Part shown: one piece after another, positions 52,769 through 61,587 of the stretch
Position numbering within the stretch: position 1 is the stretch's first letter
How the letters are laid out: the number at the start of each line of letters is the position of its first letter
Assembly (NCBI GenBank): GCA_001797465.1
Contig: MGPQ01000010.1
Location: forward strand, 310,001-374,000
From: Deltaproteobacteria bacterium GWB2_55_19
GTDB lineage: Bacteria > Desulfobacterota > GWC2-55-46
Direction: 5' to 3'
DNA length: 64,000 nucleotides
Made by a program: the position numbers and the translations under genes
Notes under the pieces: generated by a model
Databases searched by the model: none
Seen by the model: the letters and a program-made list of their open reading frames with translations, nothing else
Told to the model about the DNA's origin: nothing

Positions 52769-55465
52769 ATGTTTATGAAAAAGACTTTTACTGGTTCGTT
52801 CAGAAAGGCATACGGGCTGGCCGCCGTCATCGGGGCCGTATTCCTTTTTATGCTGTGTTCGGCCCTCACTCACGCCGCGCTCGCCGCGGAGGCGGGTCCG
52901 GCGGATGTAGGTTATATCTCGAAGATAGAGGGCAAGGCGGATATAACGAGGGCCGGGTCGGCACAAGCCGTCCCGGCGCGCCAGGGCGACAAGGTCTTTG
53001 TAGGGGACGTCGTCCGCACAAAGCCCGGGTCCAAGGCCGAGCTGACCTTTAACGATAAGACGGTAGTAAGGCTCGCGCCGGAGACCAGAATAAAGGTGGA
53101 CGAGTACCTCTTCAACCCCGAAGGCGGCAGGAAGAAGGCGTCTTTATACCTCTTCAGGGGCAAGGTCCGCGGGGTCGTCTCCACCTTCAAGAAGAAGGTC
53201 ATACCGGTCTCCATAAGCGAATCGACCTTCAACATTCAGACGCCAACGGCTATCGCCGGCGTCCGCGGCACCGACCTCTTCGTATTTTACCTGAGGGGGA
53301 CTACGGGTGTCGTGTTCAACGACGGGCTCGGTTTCGTGTATAACCCGAGGCTCCCCGGTCAGGTGGTGGACATAAGGGCCGGGCAGTCGACCTTTATCCT
53401 CCATCCCGAGGCCCCGCCACTGCCCCCGAAGCGCTCGCTCAATATCGAGTTCCTGAAACATTCCTCCGACACCGCGATTGAGAACGGCGGTGAGAACGGC
53501 ACAAACGGTGAGACTGAAGGCGGGGAAGAGCCCGCCTCCGGCGATGAGGGGACGGTTGTGACCGCTGAGGCGGACTCCGGCGAAGGCGAGGCGGACGATA
53601 ACGGCATAGCGTCGCTCGACGAGACCGGGTCTGAGTCCTTCGATGACGACGAGGGCGAGTTCGACTCATCCTCCTCCCGCTCTCTCTCGGCCCTGACAGA
53701 AACCGGGGGGACGATTGACGACGCTACTGAATACACTGACTTGCAACCCATAAGCGAGACGAGCGAAGTGGCGCTCGAGACCACCGAGGCGCCAACGGTT
53801 ACTGTCTTATCTTCGAGCCTCGGTGGTTTCATTAGGAGCCCTGATGCCGATCTTGACGTTCAGGGGGCCGTAGCGTTCAGTTCCGGCGAGACCGCCGGGG
53901 AGTGGTACTACGATATCGCCGGCTGGGCCGGCTCCCCGCCTGACAATGGGACGATCACGATGGGCGGCTCGGGGCAGGCCGACTCATCGTCAAGCACAAC
54001 GACAGGCTATTGGATATCCTTCATGGACGGGAGTTACTCCAACGGCATAATGTCCGGGGCCGGCGCTTTCTATTACCTGACGGGGACATCGTTCATTTCG
54101 GGTGATGGGACGGTGAACGGTACTTATGATTCGACGGGCTCGTTCAGCGGCTCTGCCGCAGGTACGGCGACCGAGGACGACCTTGCGTTCGTCACCGTCT
54201 TATACAGCCCGGGGCTTTTGAGCGGTTTCATGGGAGGGACCTCTTCCATCTGGGGTACAAGCCGGTCTTCACCGGCCTACATGGTCATGATAGGCAGATA
54301 CTTGGGCGGCATAACGCCGAGGCTCTGGCTGAACCAGAACGCCTTCAGCCTTAACTTCGGCAACAGCACTTACACGACCTACGACGGAGGGGCGTTCTTC
54401 GGGTACTCGGGGATGCTCGCCGCCGAGGGGTCCGCGAACTCCAGCCTTTACGCCCTGTATATAGACCCGTCCGGGAATGCAGGCGTAGCTGTGGGCAGTC
54501 TCTCCGGCTTGTTCCATTACGAGAGCGGCATGATGAAGATGGAAGGGTCCGTATTCCCGGCGCTGATAAGGGCGGACGCCTTTATCCCTTACACCGCGTC
54601 AAACCTCTTGAGCAACATCTCCAGCGCGAGTTATCAGAGCTCGGTTGCCCCTGCGTATCCGGCGATATACGGCGCCGCGTCCAGCTTCACCGGTAGTTCG
54701 TCCTGGGACATCTCCACGAGCTCCATAGCCGGGCAGGACTGGGGCATACTGGAATCGATCGGCAACGGGACTTATACAAGCTCAGCCCCGGTTTCAGGGG
54801 CCCTGACGCTGGACTTCTACAACGACGGCTTTAATTCTTCGACGATGATAGCCGGGGCGAGGGGAGACCTCACTGTCGGCGTGGGCAACACCATCACCGG
54901 GGGCTTCGTCGGCTATGGGGCCGGGCAGGATTCCGCCGCCTCGTGGATAAGCGCGGGCAGTTTCCTCGGGACGTTCTCGCCCGCGTCTTATACCTGGCAG
55001 TCGATACAGACGGGCGCGTGGATAGAGACGAGCCTCTTTATCGCCATGACGCAGACAGCCGCGGGGCAGGCCTCTTTGCAGGCCCTTGACATCCCGTACG
55101 CCGAGGTTGGAAGGGCAAACCTCACAGGCACCGACGGGAACCTCACGGTCAACATGAACGACGTCACCTTCTTCGCCTATTCGAGCGGCGCGGCCGCAAA
55201 GATATGGGCTACGAATAACATCTCGGGCTCTTATGTGACCGACCCGCTCGCCGGCGCCTCTGTGGCCCTATCCGGCAACGGGCTTTCGTCGAGCTTCAAT
55301 GTGAAACAGTGGTCAACTAACACCTGGCTCTCGTCGGTATCCGGCGCCGGGACTTACTCCGGGACCGGCACGCTCAACGGCTCCTCGGTCAACATGGTAG
55401 GCGCCGCGGCCGGGACCTACTCCGGGGGAACGTTCTCCGGCACCGGGGCCGGGGCGGCCTACTGA
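52769..55465 (+). CDS. Secreted FecR-domain protein with long Gly/Ser/Thr-rich C-terminus
   Basis: This 898-residue protein has a long signal peptide (about 1-40), a FecR domain at about 50-215 (VGYISKIEGKADI, GDVVRTKPGSKAELTF, NDKTVVRLAPETRIKV, TPTAIAGVRGTD), an acidic Ser/Glu/Gly linker at about 235-320, and some 560 residues of repeated short strands rich in GS/GT/SG steps that look like a beta-solenoid or adhesin-type region. No membrane helix follows the signal. FecR domains in such proteins are periplasmic or surface modules linked to signalling. It sits between the barrel and cyclase genes. Confidence 0.85.
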   Translation: MFMKKTFTGSFRKAYGLAAVIGAVFLFMLCSALTHAALAAEAGPADVGYISKIEGKADITRAGSAQAVPARQGDKVFVGDVVRTKPGSKAELTFNDKTVVRLAPETRIKVDEYLFNPEGGRKKASLYLFRGKVRGVVSTFKKKVIPVSISESTFNIQTPTAIAGVRGTDLFVFYLRGTTGVVFNDGLGFVYNPRLPGQVVDIRAGQSTFILHPEAPPLPPKRSLNIEFLKHSSDTAIENGGENGTNGETEGGEEPASGDEGTVVTAEADSGEGEADDNGIASLDETGSESFDDDEGEFDSSSSRSLSALTETGGTIDDATEYTDLQPISETSEVALETTEAPTVTVLSSSLGGFIRSPDADLDVQGAVAFSSGETAGEWYYDIAGWAGSPPDNGTITMGGSGQADSSSSTTTGYWISFMDGSYSNGIMSGAGAFYYLTGTSFISGDGTVNGTYDSTGSFSGSAAGTATEDDLAFVTVLYSPGLLSGFMGGTSSIWGTSRSSPAYMVMIGRYLGGITPRLWLNQNAFSLNFGNSTYTTYDGGAFFGYSGMLAAEGSANSSLYALYIDPSGNAGVAVGSLSGLFHYESGMMKMEGSVFPALIRADAFIPYTASNLLSNISSASYQSSVAPAYPAIYGAASSFTGSSSWDISTSSIAGQDWGILESIGNGTYTSSAPVSGALTLDFYNDGFNSSTMIAGARGDLTVGVGNTITGGFVGYGAGQDSAASWISAGSFLGTFSPASYTWQSIQTGAWIETSLFIAMTQTAAGQASLQALDIPYAEVGRANLTGTDGNLTVNMNDVTFFAYSSGAAAKIWATNNISGSYVTDPLAGASVALSGNGLSSSFNVKQWSTNTWLSSVSGAGTYSGTGTLNGSSVNMVGAAAGTYSGGTFSGTGAGAAY

Positions 55466-55557
55466 TAATAATAAGCGCGCTTCTTTAAGGCGGGCGGCCC
55501 CGGCGGCCTCCCTGCCTTCGGGGAGCCCTTTCTTAAAGGCCCCGCCCTCAAGGTCCT

Positions 55558-57783
55558 ATGAACCGCCTGAAAACCATCTTCTACACGATAACCGGCCTTA
55601 AGGTCGGCCTCCTCGCCACAGCCGTCTCCGTCCTCATATACATCATCCAGGTGCCGTTCTTTCAGGAAATAGACCTCAAGGCCTTTGACTTTCACTTCAA
55701 ATCCAGGGGCAGGGTCGAGCCGACCGGAGAGGTCGCTATCGTCGCCATCGACGAGAAGAGTCTGGACGCGTTCGGCAGGTGGCCCTGGCCGAGGACCAGG
55801 ATGGCCGAACTCGTAAGGAAGCTGAATGCCATGTCCCCCGCGGTCATAGCCTTTGACGTCGTCTTCTCGGAGCCTGACGAGAGCTCCGGGGCCGCGGTAT
55901 TCAGGAAGCTCCGCCGGGATTTGAGCGGGGCCGACCCGCGCCTCGCCTCTATCCTTAAAAAGGCCGAGGCAGACGCTGACAACGACAGGGCGCTCGCCTC
56001 CGCCCTTGAAGGCACTCCGGCGGTCCTCGGTTACTTCTTCTTTACAGGGGACGAGGTCTCCGGGCCGGTTCAAAAAGACAAGGCATACCTGATACCGTCC
56101 CGCTTCGCGTCCATCAGGCAGATAGGCGCGGAGGAGCCGAGGTTCCAGGTGCTCGGCGCAAGCGGCGTGACTGAAAACATCCCGGTCATCGCCGGGTCCG
56201 CGGAGAACTTCGGTTACTTCAACATAGTCCCGGACAAGGACGGGACCGTCAGGTGGGCGAACCTCGTCATAAGGTACGGAGAGGAGTTCTATCCGCATAT
56301 ATCCATAGAGGCGATAAGGCGTTACGCGGACTCCCCGCCCCTCCTCCTGAACGTCGCCGAATACGGGGTGGACTCTATTAACATTGGGGGCGTGATAGTC
56401 CCGACCGACGAGAACGGGCGCCTCCTCATCAACTACCGCGGCGGCCCGTTCACGTTCCCGCACTACTCCGCCGCCGATATCATGGCTGGCGGCGTGCCGG
56501 CTGAGGCGATAGAGGGGAAGATCATCATAATCGGCGCGACCGCCACGGGCATCTACGACATGAGGGTCACGCCTTTCGCCGGGACCTTCCCGGGGGTCGA
56601 GGTCCTCGCCAACGCCATCGATACAGTCATAAGCGGGGACTTCATTTACAGGCCGGACTGGATACTCATCTTCGACCTCCTCTCGATAATAATACCCGGC
56701 GCCCTGCTCGCAACCGTAATACCGAGGGTCTCCGCGCTTTTTACGGCGCTCTTCGCCATGGTGATGGTGGCCGCCTACATCTTCGCCAACCACTACGTCT
56801 TCACGCACCTGAAACTCTGGCTGACGGACATATATCCGGTCTTTACCATAGTCTTCGTCGCGTCATCCACCACGATATTCCAGTTCGTCTCTGAGGAGCG
56901 GAAGAAAAAGGAGATAAGGGAGGCATTCTCGCGCTACGTCGACCGCTCGGTCGTAAACGAGATAATAAAGAACCCGGGGCTCTTAAGCCTCGGGGGCGAG
57001 GAAAAGACATTGACCGTGCTCTTCTCCGACATCCGGGGCTTCACGAACATCACGGAAAAGCTCAAGCCCAATGTCCTCGTAAAGCTCATGAACGACTACC
57101 TGACCCCCATGACCGACGTGATCTTAAGGAACTGCGGCACCGTGGACAAATACATGGGGGACGCCATAATGGCCTTCTGGGGGGCGCCTCTGCCGCAGGC
57201 GGACCACGCCGTAAGGGCGTGCAGGACGGCGCTCGAGATGGAGCGGACCCTCACGGAGACGCAGAAGACCTGGGACAAGCCCGGCATACCGAGGCTCGTC
57301 TCCGGCATAGGCCTGTCCACCGGAAAGGCGGTCGTCGGCAACATGGGGTCTTCCACGCGCTTCGACTATACAGTCATAGGCGACGCCGTCAACCTCGGTT
57401 CGCGCCTCGAAGGGCTGAACAAGGAGTATGGGACGAACATAATAGTCCCCAAATACACCTATCTTGCGGCCCAGGAAGAGTTTGCCTTCAGGGAGCTCGA
57501 CATCGTAAAGGTCAAGGGCAAGGACCTCCCGATAAAGATTTACGAGCTCATGGGGGACAAGAAGGCCGCCGTGGAGCTTAAGGAGTTAATAGACCTCTTT
57601 GAAACAGGGCTTAAGGCTTACAGGGCCAAGGCATGGGCCATGGCTGAAGAGTATTTCGGGCATGTCCTTGAGCTGAGGCCCGAGGACGGGCCATCCAAGG
57701 TCTATCTTTCGAGGATAAAGGTGTTGAGAGACTCCGAACTCCCGGACTACTGGGACGGCGTCTTTGTAATGAAGACAAAGTAA
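55558..57783 (+). CDS. CHASE2-domain class III adenylate/guanylate cyclase
   Basis: This 741-residue inner-membrane protein has TM1 near 16-32, a periplasmic CHASE2 sensor at about 35-370 (VAIVAIDEKSLDAFGRWPWPR, IAFDVVFSEPD, NYRGGPFTF, IIIIGATATGIYD), three further TMs at about 375-450, then a class III cyclase domain. Catalytic residues are all visible: metal-binding D491 (LFSDIRGF) and D535 (MGDAIMAF), base-selecting K531 and D603, and transition-state N612/R616. The K/D pair favours ATP, giving cAMP. A short helical tail (TPR-like) follows. It is the third gene of the barrel-FecR-cyclase group. Confidence 0.93.
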   Translation: MNRLKTIFYTITGLKVGLLATAVSVLIYIIQVPFFQEIDLKAFDFHFKSRGRVEPTGEVAIVAIDEKSLDAFGRWPWPRTRMAELVRKLNAMSPAVIAFDVVFSEPDESSGAAVFRKLRRDLSGADPRLASILKKAEADADNDRALASALEGTPAVLGYFFFTGDEVSGPVQKDKAYLIPSRFASIRQIGAEEPRFQVLGASGVTENIPVIAGSAENFGYFNIVPDKDGTVRWANLVIRYGEEFYPHISIEAIRRYADSPPLLLNVAEYGVDSINIGGVIVPTDENGRLLINYRGGPFTFPHYSAADIMAGGVPAEAIEGKIIIIGATATGIYDMRVTPFAGTFPGVEVLANAIDTVISGDFIYRPDWILIFDLLSIIIPGALLATVIPRVSALFTALFAMVMVAAYIFANHYVFTHLKLWLTDIYPVFTIVFVASSTTIFQFVSEERKKKEIREAFSRYVDRSVVNEIIKNPGLLSLGGEEKTLTVLFSDIRGFTNITEKLKPNVLVKLMNDYLTPMTDVILRNCGTVDKYMGDAIMAFWGAPLPQADHAVRACRTALEMERTLTETQKTWDKPGIPRLVSGIGLSTGKAVVGNMGSSTRFDYTVIGDAVNLGSRLEGLNKEYGTNIIVPKYTYLAAQEEFAFRELDIVKVKGKDLPIKIYELMGDKKAAVELKELIDLFETGLKAYRAKAWAMAEEYFGHVLELRPEDGPSKVYLSRIKVLRDSELPDYWDGVFVMKTK

Positions 57784-57814
57784 GGCCGCCTCCTATGGCG
57801 CCAGCCTGATTTTA

Positions 57815-57854
57815 AGACAAAGGGCCGGTCTCGTACGAGACCGGCCCTTTGTCT
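57815..57854. terminator. Perfect 40-nt palindrome, bidirectional terminator
   Basis: The sequence from 57815 to 57854 is a perfect 20+20 inverted repeat centred on GTAC (core GGCCGGTCTCGTAC). It lies 30 nt after the CHASE2 cyclase stop and reads as an AAAGGGCC/GGCCCTTT stem with T-rich flanks on both strands. It likely ends the cyclase transcript, and possibly read-through from the convergent radical SAM gene. Confidence 0.8.
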
Positions 57855-57927
57855 GTTTATAGCCCCCTCTCCCCTTGTGGGAGGGTGCGGAGTGTTAGGG
57901 AATTTTTTTTAGGTCTGATATCCCGTT

Positions 57928-57960
57928 ACGCGGGTTCAGGTTTGCAACCTGAACCCGCGT
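57928..57960. repeat. Perfect 15-bp hairpin, family shared with 28912-28940
   Basis: ACGCGGGTTCAGGTT and AACCTGAACCCGCGT flank a TGC loop. The central TTCAGGTTTGCAACCTGAA is identical to the 28.9-kb copy, and the outer stem differs by paired changes. Confidence 0.75.
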
Positions 57961-57977
57961 AAGACACAGCGTTGATA

Positions 57978-58100
57978 TACGGAGCGTCAGAACAAAGCAG
58001 ACCAAGGCGCGACAAAGGCGAGGAGGGAGGCGTACGCCGTTGTACGCCGCAGTGACGAGCCGAGGAGCAACGCAGGTATGCGAAGTTATGACGCTCCGTA
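57978..58100. repeat. 123-bp element bounded by 12-bp inverted repeats with internal hairpin
   Basis: TACGGAGCGTCA (57978-57989) and TGACGCTCCGTA (58089-58100) are perfect inverted ends. Inside, GGCGTAC-GCCGTT-GTACGCC (58029-58048) forms a further hairpin, and GAGGAGGGAGGCGTACGCC and GACGAGCCGAGGAGCAACGC stretches look like REP-type intergenic elements. It abuts the stop codon of the radical SAM gene (58102). Confidence 0.65.
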
Positions 58101-58101
58101 C

Positions 58102-59799
58102 TTATAACCCCATCTTCTTCGCTATTATCTCAAGCTCTTTGGGCCTTCCCTCGGCTATGATCTTATCCCTCAACTCCTCGGGAGAGTGCTTGAACCTGCT
58201 CTCGACCTGTTTTCTGTAAAAAGTCCCGTTGTAGGCGCAGAACGGATAAAGGCGGCCCTTGGGGTCCGGGTAGTGGATGACGCACCTCATGACGCGCTCC
58301 ACGCTGAAATTGTATCCGTCCATGAAGTGCATCCCGGCTATGAAGAAGTTCGAATGGAAACGGTCCTTTGACGCGGCGCCGCTCGACTGGGTCTTTCTCA
58401 AGCTCCTGTCCTGGTAGCCTTCGAGGCTTTTCAAAAACTTTTCGAAGGTCAGCCCCTTTGGGGCCTTCTCCTCGTTGAAGTGCTTTTTGAGTTTGTAGAG
58501 TATCTTTACCTTCGAGAGGAGGTCGAACCTCGACGGCTTCACTGTCCTGGAGAGCTCGATCAAGTCCTTCAGGAACGGGAGCATGTCGAGGAATTCGCTT
58601 ATGGGTTTTACGGAGCCGTCCTCGCCTATGTAGAAGTAGGTCCCCTGCGAGCAGTGCGGATGGAGCGAGAGGGTGAAGGCCGGCTTGCCGCTCAGGGACG
58701 CCGCGAGTTTCGATATCGCCGAGGTGACGCCTATGGGGAACCAGTCCCGCATGACGTCTATGTAGCCGGTCTGATTCTCGATGTCGTGCGCGAGGTCGGC
58801 GAGCGTATATCTCCTCTCCAGCCTGTGGCTCTGGCTGAACCTGCCGACGAATGAGACAGGCTGAAAGGCGATGCCGCTTATGACGTCGTTGTTTTTCGCC
58901 GCGAACCTTACGATGTCGCCGACCTGGTGGTCGTTGAAGCCCTTTACGAGGGTGGCTACGAGCACTATGCCTATCTTCAATTTCCTGCAGTTCTCGATGG
59001 CGGCCATCTTGACGTCGACCAGGGCCCTCGCGCGCGTCTTTTTGTAGACGTCGTCGGTAAGGCCGTCGAACTGGAGGTAGAGGTTGTCGACCCCGGCCTC
59101 TTGCGCGGCCTCGGCAAACGCAAACTCCGCCATCTTTATGCCGTTGGTGTTGACCTGGATGTAGTCGAACTCCTTCTGCCGGGCTCTCCTTACTATCTCG
59201 AGGAAGTCGGGCCTGACCGTCGGCTCCCCGCCTGAAAACTGGACGCGGTTGGCTCGGACAGGCTTCTGGCTGGCGAGCATGTCGAGCATCCGCATGACGT
59301 CCTCAAAGGACGGCTCGTAGAGGTAGCCTGAGGCGTTGGCGTTGGCGAAGCAGACTGGGCAGGTCATGTTGCACCTGTTGGTGAGGTCAATGATGGGCAG
59401 GGCGCTGTGGCTCATGTGCATGTTGCAGAGGCCGCACTGCTTGGGGCAGACCGTCGCCTTTTTTATCGCCGGGTCTTCGATCCCCTTGCCGTCGCCGAAC
59501 CAGAGCTCCTCGCACCTGTTGTAGAGGTTCACGTCGCCGTAGAAGATGTCCTTGAAGTCCCCGTGGTCCCTGCAGGTCTTGGATATCCAGACCTTGCCTC
59601 CGTCCTCGTAGAGAGTCGCCTTTATTATCTCCATGCACTCCGGGCAGATGGAGTCTATCTCCTTCGGGAGCCCGAACTTTATCGGTTCTATCCTGGTCCC
59701 TGAGTAGGTCTCTCCGGGCTGGTCGACGAGATACGGGAGGTCTCGGCCCGTATCCGGCGTTGCCCCTGATTTGAAAAAACGCTGGAAGATCGATTCCAT
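58102..59799 (-). CDS. Tes-like radical SAM enzyme (COG1964, tetraether/membrane-spanning lipid synthase family)
   Basis: This 565-residue protein has an N-terminal rubredoxin-like pair CPEC (52/55) with C76 and C96, an extra cluster motif C118-x3-C122-x2-C125 (CPKQCGLC), the radical SAM motif C143-x3-C147-x2-C150 (TNRCNMTCPVCFANA), VQFSGGEPTVR, NTNGI and the family block LQFDGLTDDVYKKTR. More Cys lie near the C-terminus. Order and spacing match COG1964, which includes archaeal tetraether synthase Tes joining lipid tails; bacterial members may make membrane-spanning lipids. ATG 59799 follows GGAGG; the longer frame to 59940 is rejected. Confidence 0.85.
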   Translation of the reverse strand: MESIFQRFFKSGATPDTGRDLPYLVDQPGETYSGTRIEPIKFGLPKEIDSICPECMEIIKATLYEDGGKVWISKTCRDHGDFKDIFYGDVNLYNRCEELWFGDGKGIEDPAIKKATVCPKQCGLCNMHMSHSALPIIDLTNRCNMTCPVCFANANASGYLYEPSFEDVMRMLDMLASQKPVRANRVQFSGGEPTVRPDFLEIVRRARQKEFDYIQVNTNGIKMAEFAFAEAAQEAGVDNLYLQFDGLTDDVYKKTRARALVDVKMAAIENCRKLKIGIVLVATLVKGFNDHQVGDIVRFAAKNNDVISGIAFQPVSFVGRFSQSHRLERRYTLADLAHDIENQTGYIDVMRDWFPIGVTSAISKLAASLSGKPAFTLSLHPHCSQGTYFYIGEDGSVKPISEFLDMLPFLKDLIELSRTVKPSRFDLLSKVKILYKLKKHFNEEKAPKGLTFEKFLKSLEGYQDRSLRKTQSSGAASKDRFHSNFFIAGMHFMDGYNFSVERVMRCVIHYPDPKGRLYPFCAYNGTFYRKQVESRFKHSPEELRDKIIAEGRPKELEIIAKKMGL

Positions 59800-60259
59800 G
59801 AGGAAGCCTCCTTCACATTTTTCGACCGGGATTGAGAGAGGACGAGCCTGTCCCGGGTGGAAGGGCGCGTTTCTCTGCGTCTTATTGTCGGTGCGTGGAG
59901 CGAGCATGGAGAAAGAAAACAGGTTGAGACGGGGCGGCAAGCCCCTGCCGACAAGGCGGCTGATGCGCGCAACAAGATTAAAACCTATATGTCAATTCAA
60001 GCACGCTTGAAAGAAGATAAGTTTTTAAAATTGTCAAGGCCGAAAGAGGTGATGTTCTGATTTTATAGAATTTTTTTTAGTATTTCAAAGGTTTTTTTAA
60101 GCCGTCTTGAAGACCTGCCGTAGACGGCCCTCTTTTTACTCGCGTCCTCTCTAAGTCCGTGCTTGAAAGCATTGGTTTATTAGGGCTTTCTTAAGCTTTG
60201 GGCCTTAATGCCCGATATGAATGGCATGGCAAGGGGGCAGTGTGCCTTGAGTTATTGTA
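59800..60259. other. AT-rich intergenic region upstream of the Tes-like gene
   Basis: This is a gap of about 460 bp between divergent genes. GCCGTCT/AGACGGC at 60101-60128, followed by CCTCTTTTT, is a plus-strand terminator-like hairpin with no known gene before it. TTGACA-like words occur at about 60030 and 59990 on the minus strand without a good -10. No protein is supported; a short unannotated transcript is possible. Confidence 0.4.
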
Positions 60260-60287
60260 TTGACAGCGTTTCCCGGAATTGTATAGA
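60260..60287 (+). promoter_or_regulatory. Sigma-70 promoter of the PAS-GGDEF gene
   Basis: Consensus TTGACA (60260-60265) and TATAGA (60282-60287) are 16 nt apart. The predicted start near 60294 is downstream of the first in-frame ATG (60208), which supports the GTG start at 60325. Confidence 0.65.
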
Positions 60288-60324
60288 TTGTTTCCGCGTC
60301 AGGCAGAATCGAAGGCAGGTCAAG

Positions 60325-61578
60325 GTGTCCCTGAAACATAAGAAGATAGCCCATCCTTTTTTGCTTGTCCTCATCACAGCCGCCTCCATCTTCATCGCCG
60401 AGGCGTTGGTGATGATGGCCCTGCCTTTCATAAGGGGGATATCCCCGGTATACGAAGGCACAATAGACGCGCTCCTCCTTACCATGCTCGTATTCCCTGT
60501 GCTCTATCTCTTTCTCTTTCGCCCGATGATAAGCGTCATAAGGAGCCTTAGCGAGGCGGAAGACGAGCTCCAGCAGGCGAACGAGGAACTTGAGGCGCGC
60601 GTGGCGATAAGGACCTCCGAGCTCGCGTGGGCTAACGATTCCCTGAAAAAAGAGATGGAAGAGAGGGTGAAGATAGAGGGGGACCTGCGCGATTCGGAGA
60701 AGAGGTACAGGTGCCTCTGGGAGGACATGAACGACGCGGCCTTCCTCGCCGACGCCGAGACCGGCAGGATAACGGACGCCAACAGGAGCGCCGAAGCGCT
60801 CCTCATGAGGACGCGCGAAGAAATAATCGGCATGCACCAGAGCGGCCTCCACCCCGAAGGCAAGTCCATGGAGTACAGGAGGGTCTTCCGGGAGTATAAA
60901 GAGATCCCGCGGGGGAATATCGATGACATGGAGGTCGTAAGGAAGGACGGCAGGGTCGTGCCGGTGACCATAAGCTCCGCCCCGGTGACGATAGCCGGCA
61001 GGCAGTTCCTCATCGGCCTTTTCAGGGACATGACCGAGCGCAAGAGGCTCGAGGAGGAGCTCCGTAGGTCCGCCATGACCGACAGGCTCACCGGCGCATT
61101 CAACAGGCTTAAGTTCGACGAGGTAATGACGATCGAGCTGAACAGGGCCAGGAGGTACAGGAGGCCCCTTTCGCTCTCCATCTTCGACATAGACGACTTC
61201 AAGAGGGTAAACGACACCTTTGGCCACGCCGTAGGAGACAACGTTCTTGTAGAGCTTACGAAGATAGTCAAAAGCATGGTCAGGGAGTCGAGCTACCTCT
61301 TCCGCTGGGGCGGCGAGGAGTTCGTGATACTCCTGCCAGAGGTCGGCCTTGACGGGGCCACCGTTCAGGCCGAGCGGATAAGGAAGGAGATAGAGGTACA
61401 TGACTTTGAAGGGATAGGGCGCGTGACCGTGAGTTTCGGCATAGCCGTGTTCAGGCACGACGACACCGACGATTCCCTTGTGAAAAGGGCCGACGAGGCG
61501 CTCTACAGGGCCAAAGAGATGGGGAAGAACAGGGTGGAGGGGGAGGCGCTCAAGAAGGCCATGCCCGAGGGGGCGTAG
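60325..61578 (+). CDS. Diguanylate cyclase with PAS domain (GGDEF)
   Basis: This protein of about 417 residues has two TM helices (about 10-32 and 48-70) with almost no periplasmic loop, a coiled coil (EAEDELQQANEELEARV), a PAS domain at about 120-245 (SEKRYRCLWEDMNDAAFLADAETG; ITERKRLEEEL-like exit) and a C-terminal GGDEF domain with GGEEF at 329-333. The I-site position reads RESS rather than RxxD, so feedback inhibition is probably absent. It would make c-di-GMP. GTG 60325 follows AAGGCAGG; residues from the longer frame (ATG 60208) are Cys-rich and precede the promoter. Confidence 0.88.
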   Translation: MSLKHKKIAHPFLLVLITAASIFIAEALVMMALPFIRGISPVYEGTIDALLLTMLVFPVLYLFLFRPMISVIRSLSEAEDELQQANEELEARVAIRTSELAWANDSLKKEMEERVKIEGDLRDSEKRYRCLWEDMNDAAFLADAETGRITDANRSAEALLMRTREEIIGMHQSGLHPEGKSMEYRRVFREYKEIPRGNIDDMEVVRKDGRVVPVTISSAPVTIAGRQFLIGLFRDMTERKRLEEELRRSAMTDRLTGAFNRLKFDEVMTIELNRARRYRRPLSLSIFDIDDFKRVNDTFGHAVGDNVLVELTKIVKSMVRESSYLFRWGGEEFVILLPEVGLDGATVQAERIRKEIEVHDFEGIGRVTVSFGIAVFRHDDTDDSLVKRADEALYRAKEMGKNRVEGEALKKAMPEGA

Positions 61579-61587
61579 GGACTGTAT

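Larger units (their letters stand above)
57784..58101. other. Gene-free gap with three distinct palindromic elements
   Basis: This 318-bp convergent region holds a 40-nt perfect palindrome (57815-57854), the hairpin family member 57928-57960, and an IR-bounded element (57978-58100), all listed separately. No coding frame is supported. Confidence 0.7.

Noticed and set aside
55459-56808. Long minus-strand ORF (449 codons) opposite the CHASE2 cyclase
   Set aside because: It is antisense to a clear enzyme in a GC-rich genome; the translation is Arg/Gly/Asp/Val-rich with no family features.
60205-61458. Long minus-strand ORF (417 codons) opposite the PAS-GGDEF gene
   Set aside because: It is an antisense shadow of a well-defined enzyme, and it crosses the promoter region.
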